Positions 42,555 to 54,321 are shown, counted from the stretch's first letter. The stretch: DNA of 64,000 bases from Berberis thunbergii (GCA_003290165.1 QNQO01000461.1:728629-792628), one strand, 5' to 3'. Program-made: numbers and translations. Notes: generated by a model not told the origin, from the letters alone.

Positions 42555-42576
42555 GCTAGCTATATATATATATGAG
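42555..42576 (-). repeat. AT/GA microsatellite, possible TATA region of the NCED fragment
   Basis: A (TA)n run followed by GAGAGA lies about 100 bases upstream of the NCED start codon on the minus strand. It could be the original TATA box. Confidence 0.4.
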
Positions 42577-42581
42577 AGAGA

Positions 42582-43889
42582 GATGTTCTAAAAATTGTCA
42601 GGGTGGCCTCCTAGGCGCTAGGCGCCTGAGAGTCGCCTAGATTATAGGCTAGGCGGGGTGAAAAATCGGGTAGGTGTCTAGGAGGGTTCTAGGTGGATCT
42701 GAGTGGTTTTTTGGTTGTAAATAGAACCTGACACCCCTTAGGTCTTCCTCTCCTTCCCATCGATTTAGGGTTAAAGTTGCAGAGTTTGCAGACCATCTGA
42801 AGAAGAAGAAGAAAGTACCTAGACCGGCGTCTGTGATCGTTTTTCACATTCTCTCCTCCTTTTTGATCTTTTTTCTAGTGGGTCGACATCGTCGTCTCTC
42901 AAGTCTTACTTCCTCTCCGATCTCTCTCAGTGACACGGTGTCACTTCTACAGTTGCAGAACATTTTCAACTTTTCAGGTACTCCTATTTTCCAAATTTAT
43001 TTGTCAAAGAACAAGCTTATTGAGTTATTGACAAGGATTGGGTAGAAGATTGGGTTTTGACCAAGATCGGAGCTTGGGTAGAAGATGGTAGACAATTGGG
43101 TTTTGCTATGTCGATCTCTCTATACAAGAACTGGGAAATTACAAAGAATTGAGATGGATAGACTAATATTATAGTTATTTTGTGAATTGTTAAATCTGGG
43201 TGGAGAACAAATATTATAGCCTATAGGAATGAATGAATCTGGATGGAAAGACTAATGTGTTTGTGAGAAAACCATGTTATATATCTTGTGAATTGTTACA
43301 TATTGTTTATTTCACTTTCCAACAATTATTTTGTTGATGTCTTGTTTAGATACAATTCTTCATGTGATGTCATCTTCCACAACATCTAATACAATGTTGG
43401 AAGTAGATAGTTCTTCCTTGAAGCGTGGATGAGAATTTGAGATATTGGAAGATCCGAACAACTTAGATAAGTTGAAGTGTAAGTTATGTGAGAAAATAAT
43501 AAGTGGTGGGATATCTAAAATGAAGCTACACATAGCCAACATAAAAGGAAATGTTTCCAAGTGCACGAAATCTTCAGATGATGATAAAGCCAAATTTAAA
43601 GTTGCTATAAAAGGAGCAAAAAATAAGAAAAGACAAATTAAACAACAAGGGAAGAAGTTCAACTTCAAAAAATTGAAGAAGGATAAGAAGATATTGAAGT
43701 CACAGGGTCAAGAAAAAGACCACATTCTCTTGAGCCTAAGGGTAAGTTGCATCCTCCATCAATCCAGATTCTTCAATGGAAGGAATCAAGAAAATGCGAC
43801 AACAAAATATTTGGAAGCAAAGAACACATCAAGTGCATCAATGGTTGGCTCGATGGGTGTATGAAATTGGTATTCATTTTCATGCTATC
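42582..43889 (+). mobile_element. hAT element, 5' part only, with BED-finger coding region
   Basis: The left end GATGTTCTAAAAATTG and the nearby CTAGGCGCTAGGCGCC block resemble the element at 6990. The right part is missing; at about 43890 the sequence changes to the internal region of the retroelement array. It contains the N-terminal coding part of an hAT transposase. That ties the GTTCTAAAAATCG-ended family to hAT. Confidence 0.7.
43366..43740 (+). pseudogene. hAT transposase N-terminus with BED zinc finger
   Basis: After a splice-acceptor-like TTTAG, a frame starts MSSSTTSNTMLEVDSSSLKRG, is stopped by TGA at about 43428, and continues EDPNNLDKLKCKLCEKIISG then ISKMKLHIANIKGNVSKC. The pattern C-x2-C ... 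H ... C is the BED-type DNA-binding finger found at the start of plant hAT transposases. A Lys-rich tail follows. The catalytic dimerisation domain is absent. Confidence 0.82.
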
Positions 43890-44106
43890 GATAACGATAC
43901 CTACACCAGTGTTGTGCTGTCATCCACCATGATTTTCTAGTCCCTGCAGACGTGAATTCAAATTTACCAGCAGAAGTGCAGCAGCTAGCTGAGTTTTCTG
44001 ACCTGGTGCCAGAGGATCTTCCTCCTGGACTGCCACCTGAAGCTATTGTGAATTTCAAGAAAACTATTGTGAACTCGAGGATGAGTTCTTTCCAACTCGG
44101 GGTGAC
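43890..44106 (+). pseudogene. Array unit 0, tail of internal region
   Basis: It begins inside the unit at CTACACCAGTGTTGTG, where hAT sequence ends, and contains the frame NLPAEVQQLAEFSDLVPEDL and PPGLPPEAIVNF, the segment that in autonomous elements leads into reverse transcriptase. It joins directly to NSRMSSF, which resembles the polyprotein C-terminal tail, and then LTR A. Confidence 0.8.
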
Positions 44107-44474
44107 CGATGCAGGAATATTTCTAGAGTTTCTAATTTGGGTTCCTAGAGTTCCTAATTTGCTTTCAAAGTTATTTACTAAATAACTTTGAGAGATCTTT
44201 CAATGTAATTAGGAGTATTTTTAGTTTCCTTTTAGGATTAGGCTCTACTTTTATTTAAGGAACATATTACTTGTTATTTTAGTATTTGATTCTATTTTTA
44301 ATTTTAGGAATATGCAGTTTCCTTTTATGATTTACTTTTTCTTTTAGGTAATATTTCTTTTATATTTTAGGAAGAGATTCTGAACCCAATTTGGGTCAGA
44401 TTCTTGGTAGATTATTTCTTTTATTAAGTATTTTGTTTTAGTATGATTATTAGAAATTGTAATTTTTTGGCAGA
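44107..44474 (+). repeat. Array LTR A, 3'-truncated
   Basis: It starts CGATGCAGGAATATTTC (the usual TG is CG here) and lacks the last roughly 180 bases and the primer-binding site. The deletion joins TTTTTTGGCAG to TTCTATGACTGG of gag, with a short shared CAG. Confidence 0.85.
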
Positions 44475-44478
44475 TTCT

Positions 44479-45646
44479 ATGACTGGTGGTCGTGGTCATG
44501 GTCATGGTCGTCGCGGGCAGGTTCCGAATGAGGAAGCCCCTCACCGTGATCGTAACATTAAAAACATGATGATTGAAGATTTACAGAGGCAAGTTGTAGA
44601 GTTAACCCGATGTCTAATGACGCAGGATTTCGGTAATCGTGATATTGAAGATCACAATTCTGGTTTCAGTTTCGAAAACCCGTATCCCGATCATGATCGA
44701 TTATGTGAGCATGGAGAAACTGTGTATGACGATGAGGAGCTTGAGGAAGAAGTGGTAGACGAAACTGAAGAGTTTGGAGAGCCTGTGTATGACACTGATG
44801 AAGATTCTAAGTTCGAAGAGGATGAAGATTCTGAGTTCGAGGAGGATCCCTCAAAGATTGAGTCGGAAGGTGTGGACGATGATGAAGATCAGGAAACTAC
44901 TGATGGTGTTGGAGATTGGGAGAAGATGATGAGCAAGACAGATAAGCTTATGGACAAAAAGTTCATGAAGGACCCCAGTGAGATAACATGAGGATCAGTC
45001 AATAAGAAGCTCAAGGTCATTGTAGCTGCAAATGGTTGCAAGGGAACTGGAAGAGTTGAACAGGTTGAACAACTAACTATCTTGACGATGGTTGCTAAGA
45101 CTCATGCTCAGAAGCATGAGATCCTATTCAATGTTGTATCTGCCCAACACTACCATCAGCCGCCACCTCGTCTACCTCCCTCACCCACTCTCTCGTCCCT
45201 CCTCTCGTTTTCCTCCCTCTCGTGTAGGTATTGGAGCCAATCGGAGAATAAGAACAACGAGCAACTTGCGAGACGCAGGATGCGGATCGCTGGAAATGAA
45301 GACCGTGAATTTCTGGCGGGAGAAAAGAGATTTACAAAGCAATTTTGCTATTTGCACCCCGAACACCAGTTCTTTGTACCACCACAGTGCACTTGCAGTC
45401 CTTCGCGTTGCGTGTTCATGCAAGAATTGATGGATTTCACCTACACCATTGTTGTGCCGTCATCCACCATGATTTTCTAGTCCATGCAGTTGTGAATTCA
45501 AATTTACCAACAGAGGTGCAGCAGCTAGCTGAGTTTTCTGACTTGGTGCCAGAGGATCTTCCTCCTGGACCGCCACCTGAAGCTATTGTGAATTTCGAGA
45601 AAACTATTGTGAACTCTAGGATGAGTTCTTTCCAACCCGGGGTGAC
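44479..45646 (+). pseudogene. Array unit A: gag::eIF3c fusion, one nonsense codon
   Basis: It starts MTGGRGHGHGRRGQ, then IKNMMIEDLQRQVVELTRCL and an acidic stretch, then WEKMMSKTDKLMDKKFMKDP SEIT. Where eIF3c has Trp after SEIT the codon is TGA (44989-44991). In the same frame the sequence goes on with KKLKVIV, then [20 protein letters not shown]. The eIF3c-like part is about 44821-45147. The unknown segment and the NLPTEVQQLAEFSDL tail follow up to LTR B. Confidence 0.8.
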
Positions 45647-46193
45647 TGATGCAGGAATATTTCTAGAGTTTCTAATTTGGGTTCCTAGAGTTCCAAATTT
45701 GCTTCAAAGTTATTTAGTACTAAATAACTTTGAGAGATCTTTCAATTTAATTAGGAGTATTTTTAATTTGCTTTTAGGATTAGCATTTACTTTTATTTTA
45801 GGAATAGATTACTTGTTATTTTAGTATTTGATTCTATTTTAATTTTAGGAATATGCGGTTTCCTTTTATGATTTACTTTTTACTTTTAGGTAATATTTCT
45901 TTTATATTTTAGGAAGAGATTCTGAACCCAATTTGGGCCGGATTCTTGGCATATTATTTCTTTTATTAAGTATTTGGTTTTAGTATGATTATTGTCAATT
46001 GTAGGTGAAATTTTAATAATGAGTTTTAACTATAAAGTCCGGCTTGTGGGCTAATTTAGAGATAGTTTTGATTCGATTAATTTTAATTGAACGTTAGAGT
46101 ATTTCTGTGTTTTGGGTAATCTTCTTGTGTTCTTCTCTGTCAATTATCTGTTGCTATTAGCCTGCAGAATAATCGTTATTTTGCCCGGCGTTA
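45647..46193 (+). repeat. Array LTR B
   Basis: 547 bp, starting TGATGCAGGAATATTTC after the polypurine-tract-like AACCCGGGGTGAC. It ends GGCGTTA, followed by the primer-binding site TGGTATAAGAGC (46196-46207), one base different from the usual TGGTATCAGAGC. Confidence 0.88.
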
Positions 46194-46243
46194 GTTGGTA
46201 TAAGAGCTTAACATTTTCTTGGGGTGAGATTTCATCAGTTTCT

Positions 46244-47281
46244 ATGACTGGTGGTCGTGGTCATGGTCATGGTCGTCGCGGGCAGGTTTCGAATGAGGAA
46301 GCCCCTCACCGGGATCGTCACATTAAAAACATGATGATTGAAGATTTACAGAGTCAAGTTGCCGAGTTAACCAGACGTCTAATGGTGCAGAATTTCGGTA
46401 ATCGAGATATTGAAGATCACGATTCTGGTTTAAGTTTCGAAAACCCGTATCCCGATCATGCTCGATTATGGGAGGATGGAGAACCTGTGCATGACGATGA
46501 GGAGCTTGAGGAATACGTGGTAGACGAAACTGAAGAGTTTGGAGAGCCTGTGTATGACACTGATGAGGAAAAGGATGAAGATTCTGAGTTCGAAGAGGAT
46601 GAAGATTCTGAGATCGTGGAGGATCCCTCGAAGATTGAGTCAGAAGGTGTGGACGATGATGAAGATCAGGAAACTACTGTTGGTGCTGGAGATTGGGAGA
46701 ACATGATGAACAAGACAGATAAGCTTATGGACACAGTGTTCATGAAGGACCCCAGTGAGATAACATTGGGATCAGTCAATAAGAAGCTCAAGGTCATTGT
46801 AGCGGGAGATGGTTGCAAGGGAACTGGAAGAGTTGAACAGGTTGAACAAATAACTGTCTTGACGATGGTTGCTAAGACTCATGCTCAGAGGCTTGAGATC
46901 CTATTCAATGTTGTATCTGCCCAGCACTACCATCAGCCGCCACCTCGTCTACTTCACTCACCCACTCTCTCGTCCCTCCCCTTGTTTTCCTCTCTCTCGT
47001 GTAGGTATTGGAGCCAAACGGAGATTAAGAACAACGAGCAACTTGCGAGACGCAGGATGCAAATCGCTGGAAATGAAGACTGTGAATTTCTGACGGGAGA
47101 AAATAGATTTTCAAATCAATTTGGCTATTTGCACCCCGAACACCTGTTCTTTGTACTACCACAGTGCACTTGCAGCCCTTCGCGTCGCGTGTTCATGCAG
47201 AAATTGATGGATTTCACCTACACCAGTGTTGTGCCATCATCCACCATGATTTCTTTCCCTGCAGACGTGAATTCAAATTAA
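46244..47281 (+). CDS. Array unit B: uninterrupted gag::eIF3c fusion ORF
   Basis: This is the only unit whose frame stays open from gag to the end of the unknown segment: 345 residues from the gag Met at 46244 (the frame is open further upstream, into the LTR, from 46112). Residues 1-75 are gag (MTGGRGHGHGRRGQ, IEDLQSQVAELTRRLM). An acidic region follows, and from about residue 111 to 227 it matches the N-terminal part of plant eIF3c: DEDSEIVEDPSKIESEG, then [28 protein letters not shown] and [18 protein letters not shown]. Real eIF3c has KKDKLM, KEIVAARG and [20 protein letters not shown]; several conserved residues have changed. The last roughly 115 residues are not recognised. The fusion lacks the gag capsid and zinc knuckle and the eIF3c PCI domain. 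Whether it is translated is unknown. Confidence 0.75.
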   Translation: MTGGRGHGHGRRGQVSNEEAPHRDRHIKNMMIEDLQSQVAELTRRLMVQNFGNRDIEDHDSGLSFENPYPDHARLWEDGEPVHDDEELEEYVVDETEEFGEPVYDTDEEKDEDSEFEEDEDSEIVEDPSKIESEGVDDDEDQETTVGAGDWENMMNKTDKLMDTVFMKDPSEITLGSVNKKLKVIVAGDGCKGTGRVEQVEQITVLTMVAKTHAQRLEILFNVVSAQHYHQPPPRLLHSPTLSSLPLFSSLSCRYWSQTEIKNNEQLARRRMQIAGNEDCEFLTGENRFSNQFGYLHPEHLFFVLPQCTCSPSRRVFMQKLMDFTYTSVVPSSTMISFPADVNSN

Positions 47282-47421
47282 CCAGCAGAGGTGCAGGAGC
47301 TAGCTGAGTTTTCTGACCTGGTGCCAGAGGATCTTTGTCCTAGACTGCCAACTGAAGCTATTGTGAATTTCAATAAAACTATTGTGAACTCGAGGATAAT
47401 TTCTTTCCAACCCGGGGTGAC

Positions 47422-47974
47422 TAATGCAGGAATATTTCTAGAGTTTCTAATTTGTGTTCCAAGAGTTCAAAATTTCATATCAAAGTTATTTACTAAATAA
47501 CTTTGAGAGATCTTTCAATTGAATTAGGAGTATTTTTAGTTTTCTTTTAGGATTAGGCTTTACTTTTATTTTAGGAATAGATTACTTGTTATTTTAGTAT
47601 TTGATTCTATTTTTAATTTTAGGAAGATGCATTTTCCTTTTATGATTTACTTTTTTCTTTTAGGTAATATTTATTTTATATTTTAGGAAGATATTCTGAA
47701 CCCAATTTGGGCCAGATTCTTGGCAGATTATTTCTTTTATTAAGTATTTTGTTTTAGTATGATTGTTGGAAATTGTCATTTTTTGGTGAAATTCTAATAA
47801 TGAGTTTTAGCTATAAAGTCCGGATTGTGGGCTAATTCAGAGATAGTTTTGATTCGATTAATTTTAATTGCACGTTAGATTATTTCTGTGTTTTGGGTAA
47901 TCTTCTTGTGTTCGTCTCTGTCAATTATCTGTTGTTATTAACCTGCAGAATAATCGTTATTCTGCCCGGCGTCC
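47422..47974 (+). repeat. Array LTR C
   Basis: It starts TAATGCAGGAATATTTC (TG changed to TA) and ends GCGTCC, followed by a primer-binding-like TTGGTATAAGACC with a changed last base. Confidence 0.85.
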
Positions 47975-48024
47975 GTTGGTATAAGACCTTCAACATCTTC
48001 TTGGGTGAGATTTCATCAGTTTCT

Positions 48025-48722
48025 ATGACTGGTGGTCGTGGTCATGGGTATGGTCGTCGCGGGTAGGTTTCGAATGAGGAAACCCCTCCCGTTATCGTAA
48101 AATTAAAAACATGATGATTGAAGATTTACAGAAGCAAGTTGCAGAGTTAACCCGACGTCTAATGGCGCAGGATTTCGATAATCGTGATATTGAAGATCAC
48201 GAATCTGGTTTCAGTTTCGAAAACCCGTATCCCGATCATGCCCGATTTTGGGAGCATGGAGAACCTGTGTATGACGATGAGGAGCTTGAGGAAGGCGTGG
48301 AAGACGAAACTGAAGAGTTTGGAGAGCCTGTGTATGACACTGATGAAGAAAAGGATGAAGATTATGAGTTCGAAGAGGATCCCTCGAAGATTGAGTCGGA
48401 AGGTGTGCACGATGATGAAGATCAGGAAACTACTGATGGTGTTGGAGATAGGGAGAAGATGATGAGCAAGACAAATAGACTTATGGACAAAGAGTTCATG
48501 AAGGACACCAGTGAGATAACATGGGGATCAGTCAATAAGAAGCTCAAGGTCATTGTAGCTGCACATGGTTGCAAGGGAACTGAAAGAGTTGAACAGGTTG
48601 AAACAACTAACTGTCTTGACGATGGTTGCTATGACTCATGTTCAGAAGCTTGAGATCTTATTCAATGTTGTATCTGCCCAACACTACCATCAGCCGCCAC
48701 CTCGTCTGCCTCCCTCACCCAC
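48025..48722 (+). pseudogene. Array unit C: gag::eIF3c, broken, cut by Tekay insertion
   Basis: The start at 48025 meets TAG after GRRG, then a small deletion shifts frame; a frame from 48111 continues MMIEDLQKQVAELTRRL into the eIF3c-like region (about 48352-48681), which shifts after RVEQVE because of an extra A. The unit ends at CTCACCCAC (48722), where the Tekay LTR begins, in the middle of the unknown segment. Confidence 0.8.
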
Positions 48723-51251
48723 TGTCACGCCCCGACCCGCCACAGGAATCGCAGCGTGCCGATGCGTGACCTACCAAGCACACAGGCGGATCGTAACCGG
48801 CCACAACATCATAATATAACACATTCTTGATACGATGAACAAACGAAAATAAAACTACGCTAAATTTTTGAACAAAATAAATATATATTTTTGATTCGCC
48901 CCGCCAGAGTCATAGCGACAAAACAGTATACAAACATCTAGTTTAACAATATAGTACATCAGAAACACAGAGGAAGCAAAACATACCCGTACAGGGTGGA
49001 CACAACCCAAAAAGCTCAAAACACGCCTACAACGGAAATCGAGGCCTACGCGCCACGATCAGCAGGAACTCCAACACTGCCTGCACTCCAATAGAAGCAC
49101 ACCCCATGCGGGGTCAGCAAAGCACAAAGCTAGCTGGTGCGAGCGAACTAAATACAAATAACGGAATAATAAACAAGAAAAAAATTCATGTCACACAACA
49201 ATGAATAAGCAACAAGTTCTAAAGTCTAAATCACACCGTGTCTCTAAGGATAATGTTTCTAAGTTCAAACAACAACACAAACATTTCAGATTCAACAATA
49301 ACTACCAGTTTATTATATGTCGATTATTACACGTGATTCAACATGGTAAATATCAAGCAATGGAAATAAAACAATCTCATAATTCCTCCTAGTCTCCTAG
49401 GTATAGCAATGAAGTTGAAATCAGAAATACTGTAAAATCCTGTATAAGTGTCTCATATCGTAGGTATCCGCATACCCTACGAATGTGTCTCACCCAGACA
49501 CATCCCACAACGTGCACCAGTACCACTTCGGGCTTGTTTGTATCCTAATGGGGTGCCATCTGCCAGGATACAAACTCAAACATCCCGAACGACTGGCCTA
49601 ACACGGCCAACCTAACATAATCAAAATCAAGCGCGCTGGGAGGGAAAGCGAGTAATCTCCAAAGCACGTCCTCCGGGACCCGTCCTACTGCACTCTATAG
49701 TGGCAAGTGCGTGCGGGAGCTCACCGCACCTCAGCAAGCTTGCCACATGCAATAGCGTCCACAATGTCAGGTGCGAGTCATCTCCAGCACCATCCAACTC
49801 ACGATGCGAGCAAGCTCCTAAGCATCGGCAAACAGGCATTATAGCGGGGTAAAGACACTTATACTACTATCCACATGCACAAATGACAAATCTGTACATA
49901 ACCAAATGTACAAACGTGCAATCATAAACAATTCGGCAATTTTATAAAACCACGACTATGCCAGGGTCCCAACATGACCCAAATCACCACAATAAATTTA
50001 TTCGAGTAGATTATCATACATGCTCAAGACTCGAAAATCCACGGTAAAACATGATATGCTATGCAAACTCAACAACGAAGCATACAGGTCTCATGTCATT
50101 ACACCAAAGCCTAATCACACCGAATTTACTAATCGATTTCATTCAAGTATCATGCTTTTCTGAAAATCCAATGCATAATTCATTCACACATAACTAACAC
50201 AATCCTCGAAATATCTGAAAACTCCGAATTTCAGATTTGGATTCAATTCCACACAATTGACAGTATAATGTAAAAATTCAATTCAGGATTTCAAATACTT
50301 ATTTCTTAAATTAACATTATAGTTCCACTCACCTGGCGGAATGGATTTTTTTCGAAATCCAATTCCTACCGGTCGAAGCTCCAAACACGCAATACCACGA
50401 ATGCGAGGCCACGAAAATTCTAAAACTGCAAGGCGGGCTCGAAAATGAGCAAACTAGCCGAAAACTGAAATAAATAAATAAATACAAGCGACGCGTGACT
50501 GAAAGGAATACTTACAGCCAAAAGGAAATCGGCAACCACCCCGCCGAAACCCAAGGTTTGGCGAAAACGCGCCGAAACCCTCCCTACACCGGTCTGATCG
50601 CTACCAAACTGCACAACAATCCACAAAAGAGTCTAAGGACACTCAGAGTCACGAAAATGAGGCTCACCCACGCACCCAAAGCCCGGTTTCACGCCGAGGA
50701 ACCCTCCAAACAAACATGCACCCTGATTTTTTGAAAAAAAAATTTGGGCAACCCAAAAACAGTCTTGCATGTTGGTTCTAAGGGCTCCCAAGGACGCCAC
50801 CAAGGCCCTAACAGGCTGATCGGAGCTAAAAAGCCGATCAAACCCCAAACCCAAATGAAAACTGATTTTTTTTTTTTTTGAAAAAAAAACAACTGAGAAA
50901 TAAATAGGGAGAAGAAAAAACGAACCGAGGAGGAGGAGGAGGTGAGATTGGGCAAGAAAATCCACCCAAAAAAACCGCCAAGAAAATGGAGGAGGCGACG
51001 TCGCAGCGCTGCGTCGCTCGCTGCTACGAACAGAAAAAAAGAAAGAAGGAAAGAAAGAGAAGAAGAAAGGGGGAGGGGAGGGTCGAGCTGTTTTAAAGGG
51101 GTGGGTGGCTATGTGCCCCCACAACCTTTGCTGAGTACACCCCGATTTTAAAAACTTTTTTTTTTTTTTTTTTTTTGAAACATGCAGGTCTCACATCATA
51201 CACACCTTAAAAGAGATCTCGTCCTCGAGATCGGACAAAAGCCACGACAAG
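48723..51251 (-). repeat. 3' LTR of the Tekay-like element
   Basis: The plus-strand outer edge is TGTCACGCCCCGACC. The repeat includes, at its inner edge (about 51192-51251), the sequence that in related elements is the end of pol and the polypurine tract (minus strand GAGGACGAGATCTCTTTTAAGG). The true LTR border is therefore probably near 51192, and the repeated block is longer than the LTR. Small frames at 49201, 49627, 50420 and 50633 lie in the LTR and are not genes. Confidence 0.82.
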
Positions 51252-51256
51252 AAAAC

Positions 51257-53425
51257 CTAGGCAAAAAGCTCGGGGTATCTCTGTCTCATCCGATCCTCCA
51301 GCTCCCAAGTCACGTCACCCGCTCGGTGGCTCCACTGAACCTTCACTAACTTCACTATCCTCCGACGAAGTTGTTTCACATCATCATCAACAATGGCTAT
51401 TGGCCTCACTGGATACGTCAACTCATCCGCAATCTCTACTTCAGCAGGCTCTATAATCTGTGACGGGTCTGCCAAACACTTCCGCAACATGGATACGTGA
51501 AACACATCGTGGATACCTGACATACTCTGCGGCAAAGCCAATCTGTAGGCCACTGGTCCAATCCTCTCAGTAATCTCATATGGCCCTACATACCTCGGTG
51601 CAAGTTTCCCACGACTTCGAAACCTAACAACTCCGCGCATCGGGGAAACTTTCAGAAAAACCTTGTCACCAACATCAAACTCCAACTCCTTACGCCTCCT
51701 ATCAGCGTAACTCTTCTGTCTACTCTGGGCTGTCAACAACCGCGCTCTAATCAGCTCAATCTTCTCAGTAGTTTCTCTGATCACATCCGGCCCCATCACA
51801 ACTGACTCTCCAATCTCTGCCCAACAAACAGGGGACCTACACGGTCGTCCATAGAGTGCCTCAAACGGTGCCATGCCAATACTTACGTGGTAGCTGTTGT
51901 TGTACGCAAACTCGCATAACGGTAGGTGATCTTCCCAACTGCCCCCAAAGTCTAAAATGCATGCTCTAAGCATGTCTTCCACTACCTGATTCACACGCTC
52001 AGATTGGCCATCTGTCTGTGGATGATAAGCTGTACTCATGTCCAATCTAGTACCCATAGCTTGCTGAAAGCTCTGCCAGAAGTGGGCTGTGAAAAGCGGA
52101 TCTCGGTCGGATGCAATTGAAACAGGCGACCCATGAAGGCGAACTACCTCCCGAATGAACAATACCGCTAGACTGTCTGTCGTCCGATTCATACTAACAG
52201 GGATGAAATGTGCACACTTCGTCAACCGATCAACAATGACCCATATCGACTCATTACCTTTCCTCGACCGTGGAAGTCCATCGATGAAATCCATAGTGAT
52301 ATACTCCCACTTCCACGTCGGGATATCCAATGGATGCAATAACCCAGACGGTCTCTGATGCTCGGCTTTCACCTGCTGACAAGTCGCACACCGTGCCACA
52401 AACTCTCCAATGTCTTTCTTCATGCCATGCCACCAGAAAGAACGTCTCAAATCTTGATACATCTTCGTTCCACCGGGATGAATGGTGAAACGAGATCTAT
52501 GAGCTTCCTGTAAGATATCTCTTCGCAACTCCTCATCAGACGGAACACAAAGCCGCCCACGAAATCGCAACCCTCCATCTGAACTCACTGACCAATCGGT
52601 AGGGCACTCATCCAATGTGTCCACTACCAAATCTGCTATCTGCCTCGTAATCACTGGATCAGAGGTCTGTTTCTCCACCACTCTACTGATCAATGACGGA
52701 TAAACTGCTAAACCCGCTATCATACTGCCCTCTGTACTGAAAGTAGGCTGAACTGCAAATGAAGCTAATGTCTCCAGTGTTCGGTACTCCTGAATCATCA
52801 TGGTTGCCATCACTACATGTCGCCTACTCAAGGCATCTGCAACCACATTGGCCCTACCAGGCTGATACTGTATCTCGAAGTCATAGCTGCTAAGGAAATC
52901 AACCCATCGTTGTTGCCTCATATTCAACTCCCTCTGAGTGAATAAGTATTTCAAACTCTTGTGATCTGTGAACAACTCAAACCTCTCACCATACATATAA
53001 TGTCTCCAGATTTTCAAAGCAAAGACTACGGCTGCCAACTCTAAATCATGTGTCGGATATTTTCGCTCGTGTGGTTTCAACTGTCGAGACGCATAGGCTA
53101 TGACCTTCTTGCCTTGCATCAACACTCCACCCAATCCTGTACCGCAAGCATCAGTAAATACCACCAGTCGGCTACCAGGTGTCGGAATAGTCAACACCGG
53201 GGCGGAAGTCAACCGAAGCTTCAAAGTTTCAAAAGCTTCTTCACACTTTTCTGACCATACAAAAGGAACATTCTTTCTAGTTAACTGAGTGAGTGGTGCC
53301 GCAATCAAGGAAAATTTCTCGATAAACCGTCGGTAATAACCAGCCAAACCCAGAAAACTACGAATCTCTGTCACACTACTAGGTCGTCTCCAAGACTTCA
53401 CTGCTTCGACTTTCTCAGGGTCCAC
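51257..53425 (-). pseudogene. Tekay-like pol: RT end, RNase H, integrase
   Basis: The minus-strand frame starts at the RT thumb ([27 protein letters not shown]) and goes on with RNase H ([24 protein letters not shown]), [10 protein letters not shown], the integrase zinc finger (H ... [18 protein letters not shown]), the integrase core ([34 protein letters not shown]) and a chromodomain-like C-terminus ([18 protein letters not shown]) ending in PELFA. These are hallmarks of the Tekay/Del clade. At 722 residues this part is fully open. It is out of frame with the upstream RT part at about 53410. Confidence 0.92.
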
Positions 53426-54321
53426 TGCAATACCTCCACTAGAAATGACATGCCCAAGAAATCGAACTTCAGGCTCCCAAAAGTGACACTGAACTTCGCA
53501 TACAACTGATTTTCTCTAAGTATCTGCAAAACAATGCGAAGGTGTTCTCTGTGCTCCTCTAAACTCCTCGAGTACACTAAGATATCATCAATGAAGATTA
53601 CCACAAACTTGTCCAGGTACGGACTGAACAATCTATTCATCAAATCCATGAAGAAAGCTGGTGCATTTGTCAATCCAAATGGCATGACTGGAAACTCATA
53701 CAAGCCATAACGAGTCCGAAAAGCGGTAATTGGAACGGAATGTTCCTCAACTCTCATCTGATGGTACCCAGACTGCAAATCTAACTGTGAAAACACTACG
53801 GCTCCCCTCAACTGATCCAATAAATCATCAATTCGAGGCAATGGATATTTATTCTTGATAGTCACTTTATTCAAATCTCGATAATCTATGCACATCCTCA
53901 ATGATCCATCCTTCTTGGATACAAATATTGCTGGAGCTCCCCAAGGTGAATTGCTCGGACGAATAAATCCCTTGCGAAGCAACTCATCAAGCTGTACTTT
54001 CATCTCTTCCAATTGCTTAGGTGCAAGCCTGTACGCTGATTTAGATATAGGTGCAGTACCAGGAACCAGGTCAATCCGAAACTCTACCTCACGACGTGGA
54101 GGGATACCAGGAATCTCCTGAAAGACATCAGGGAACTCACACACAACCTCTACAGAACCGGTGTCGGGACAAGAAATCTCAAGAGAGCTAAGAAAACTCG
54201 ACATCAACGAAACCGAATCGGGTTCACAAGCCAACACACGAGGCGAAGCATCAGGTGGCGCTAACATCACCGACCTAACAATGGCTCTGATACCAAGCTC
54301 TGTCACGCCCCGACCCGCCAC
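53398..54321 (-). pseudogene. Tekay-like pol: reverse transcriptase N-terminal part
   Basis: The minus-strand frame includes [20 protein letters not shown] (pre-RT), [51 protein letters not shown] and the active site [10 protein letters not shown] frameshift near 53410-53450 separates it from the rest of pol. Upstream it runs within a few dozen residues into the primer-binding site, so gag and protease have been deleted. Confidence 0.9.

Noticed and set aside
45181..45423. Minus-strand frame repeated in array units (also 57453, 59237, 62748)
   Set aside because: Conserved only because the array units are copies. Neither strand of this segment is recognised, and the plus strand fits the gag::eIF3c frame.
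49627..49839. 70-residue minus-strand frame, identical to 55205-55417
   Set aside because: The identity is due only to the LTR duplication, and the frame resembles no known protein.
50633..51124. 163-residue minus-strand frame, with a relative at 56211-56558
   Set aside because: It lies wholly in the Tekay LTR, is Phe/Ser/Pro-biased because of A- and GA-rich DNA, and differs between the two LTR copies in length; there is no known domain.
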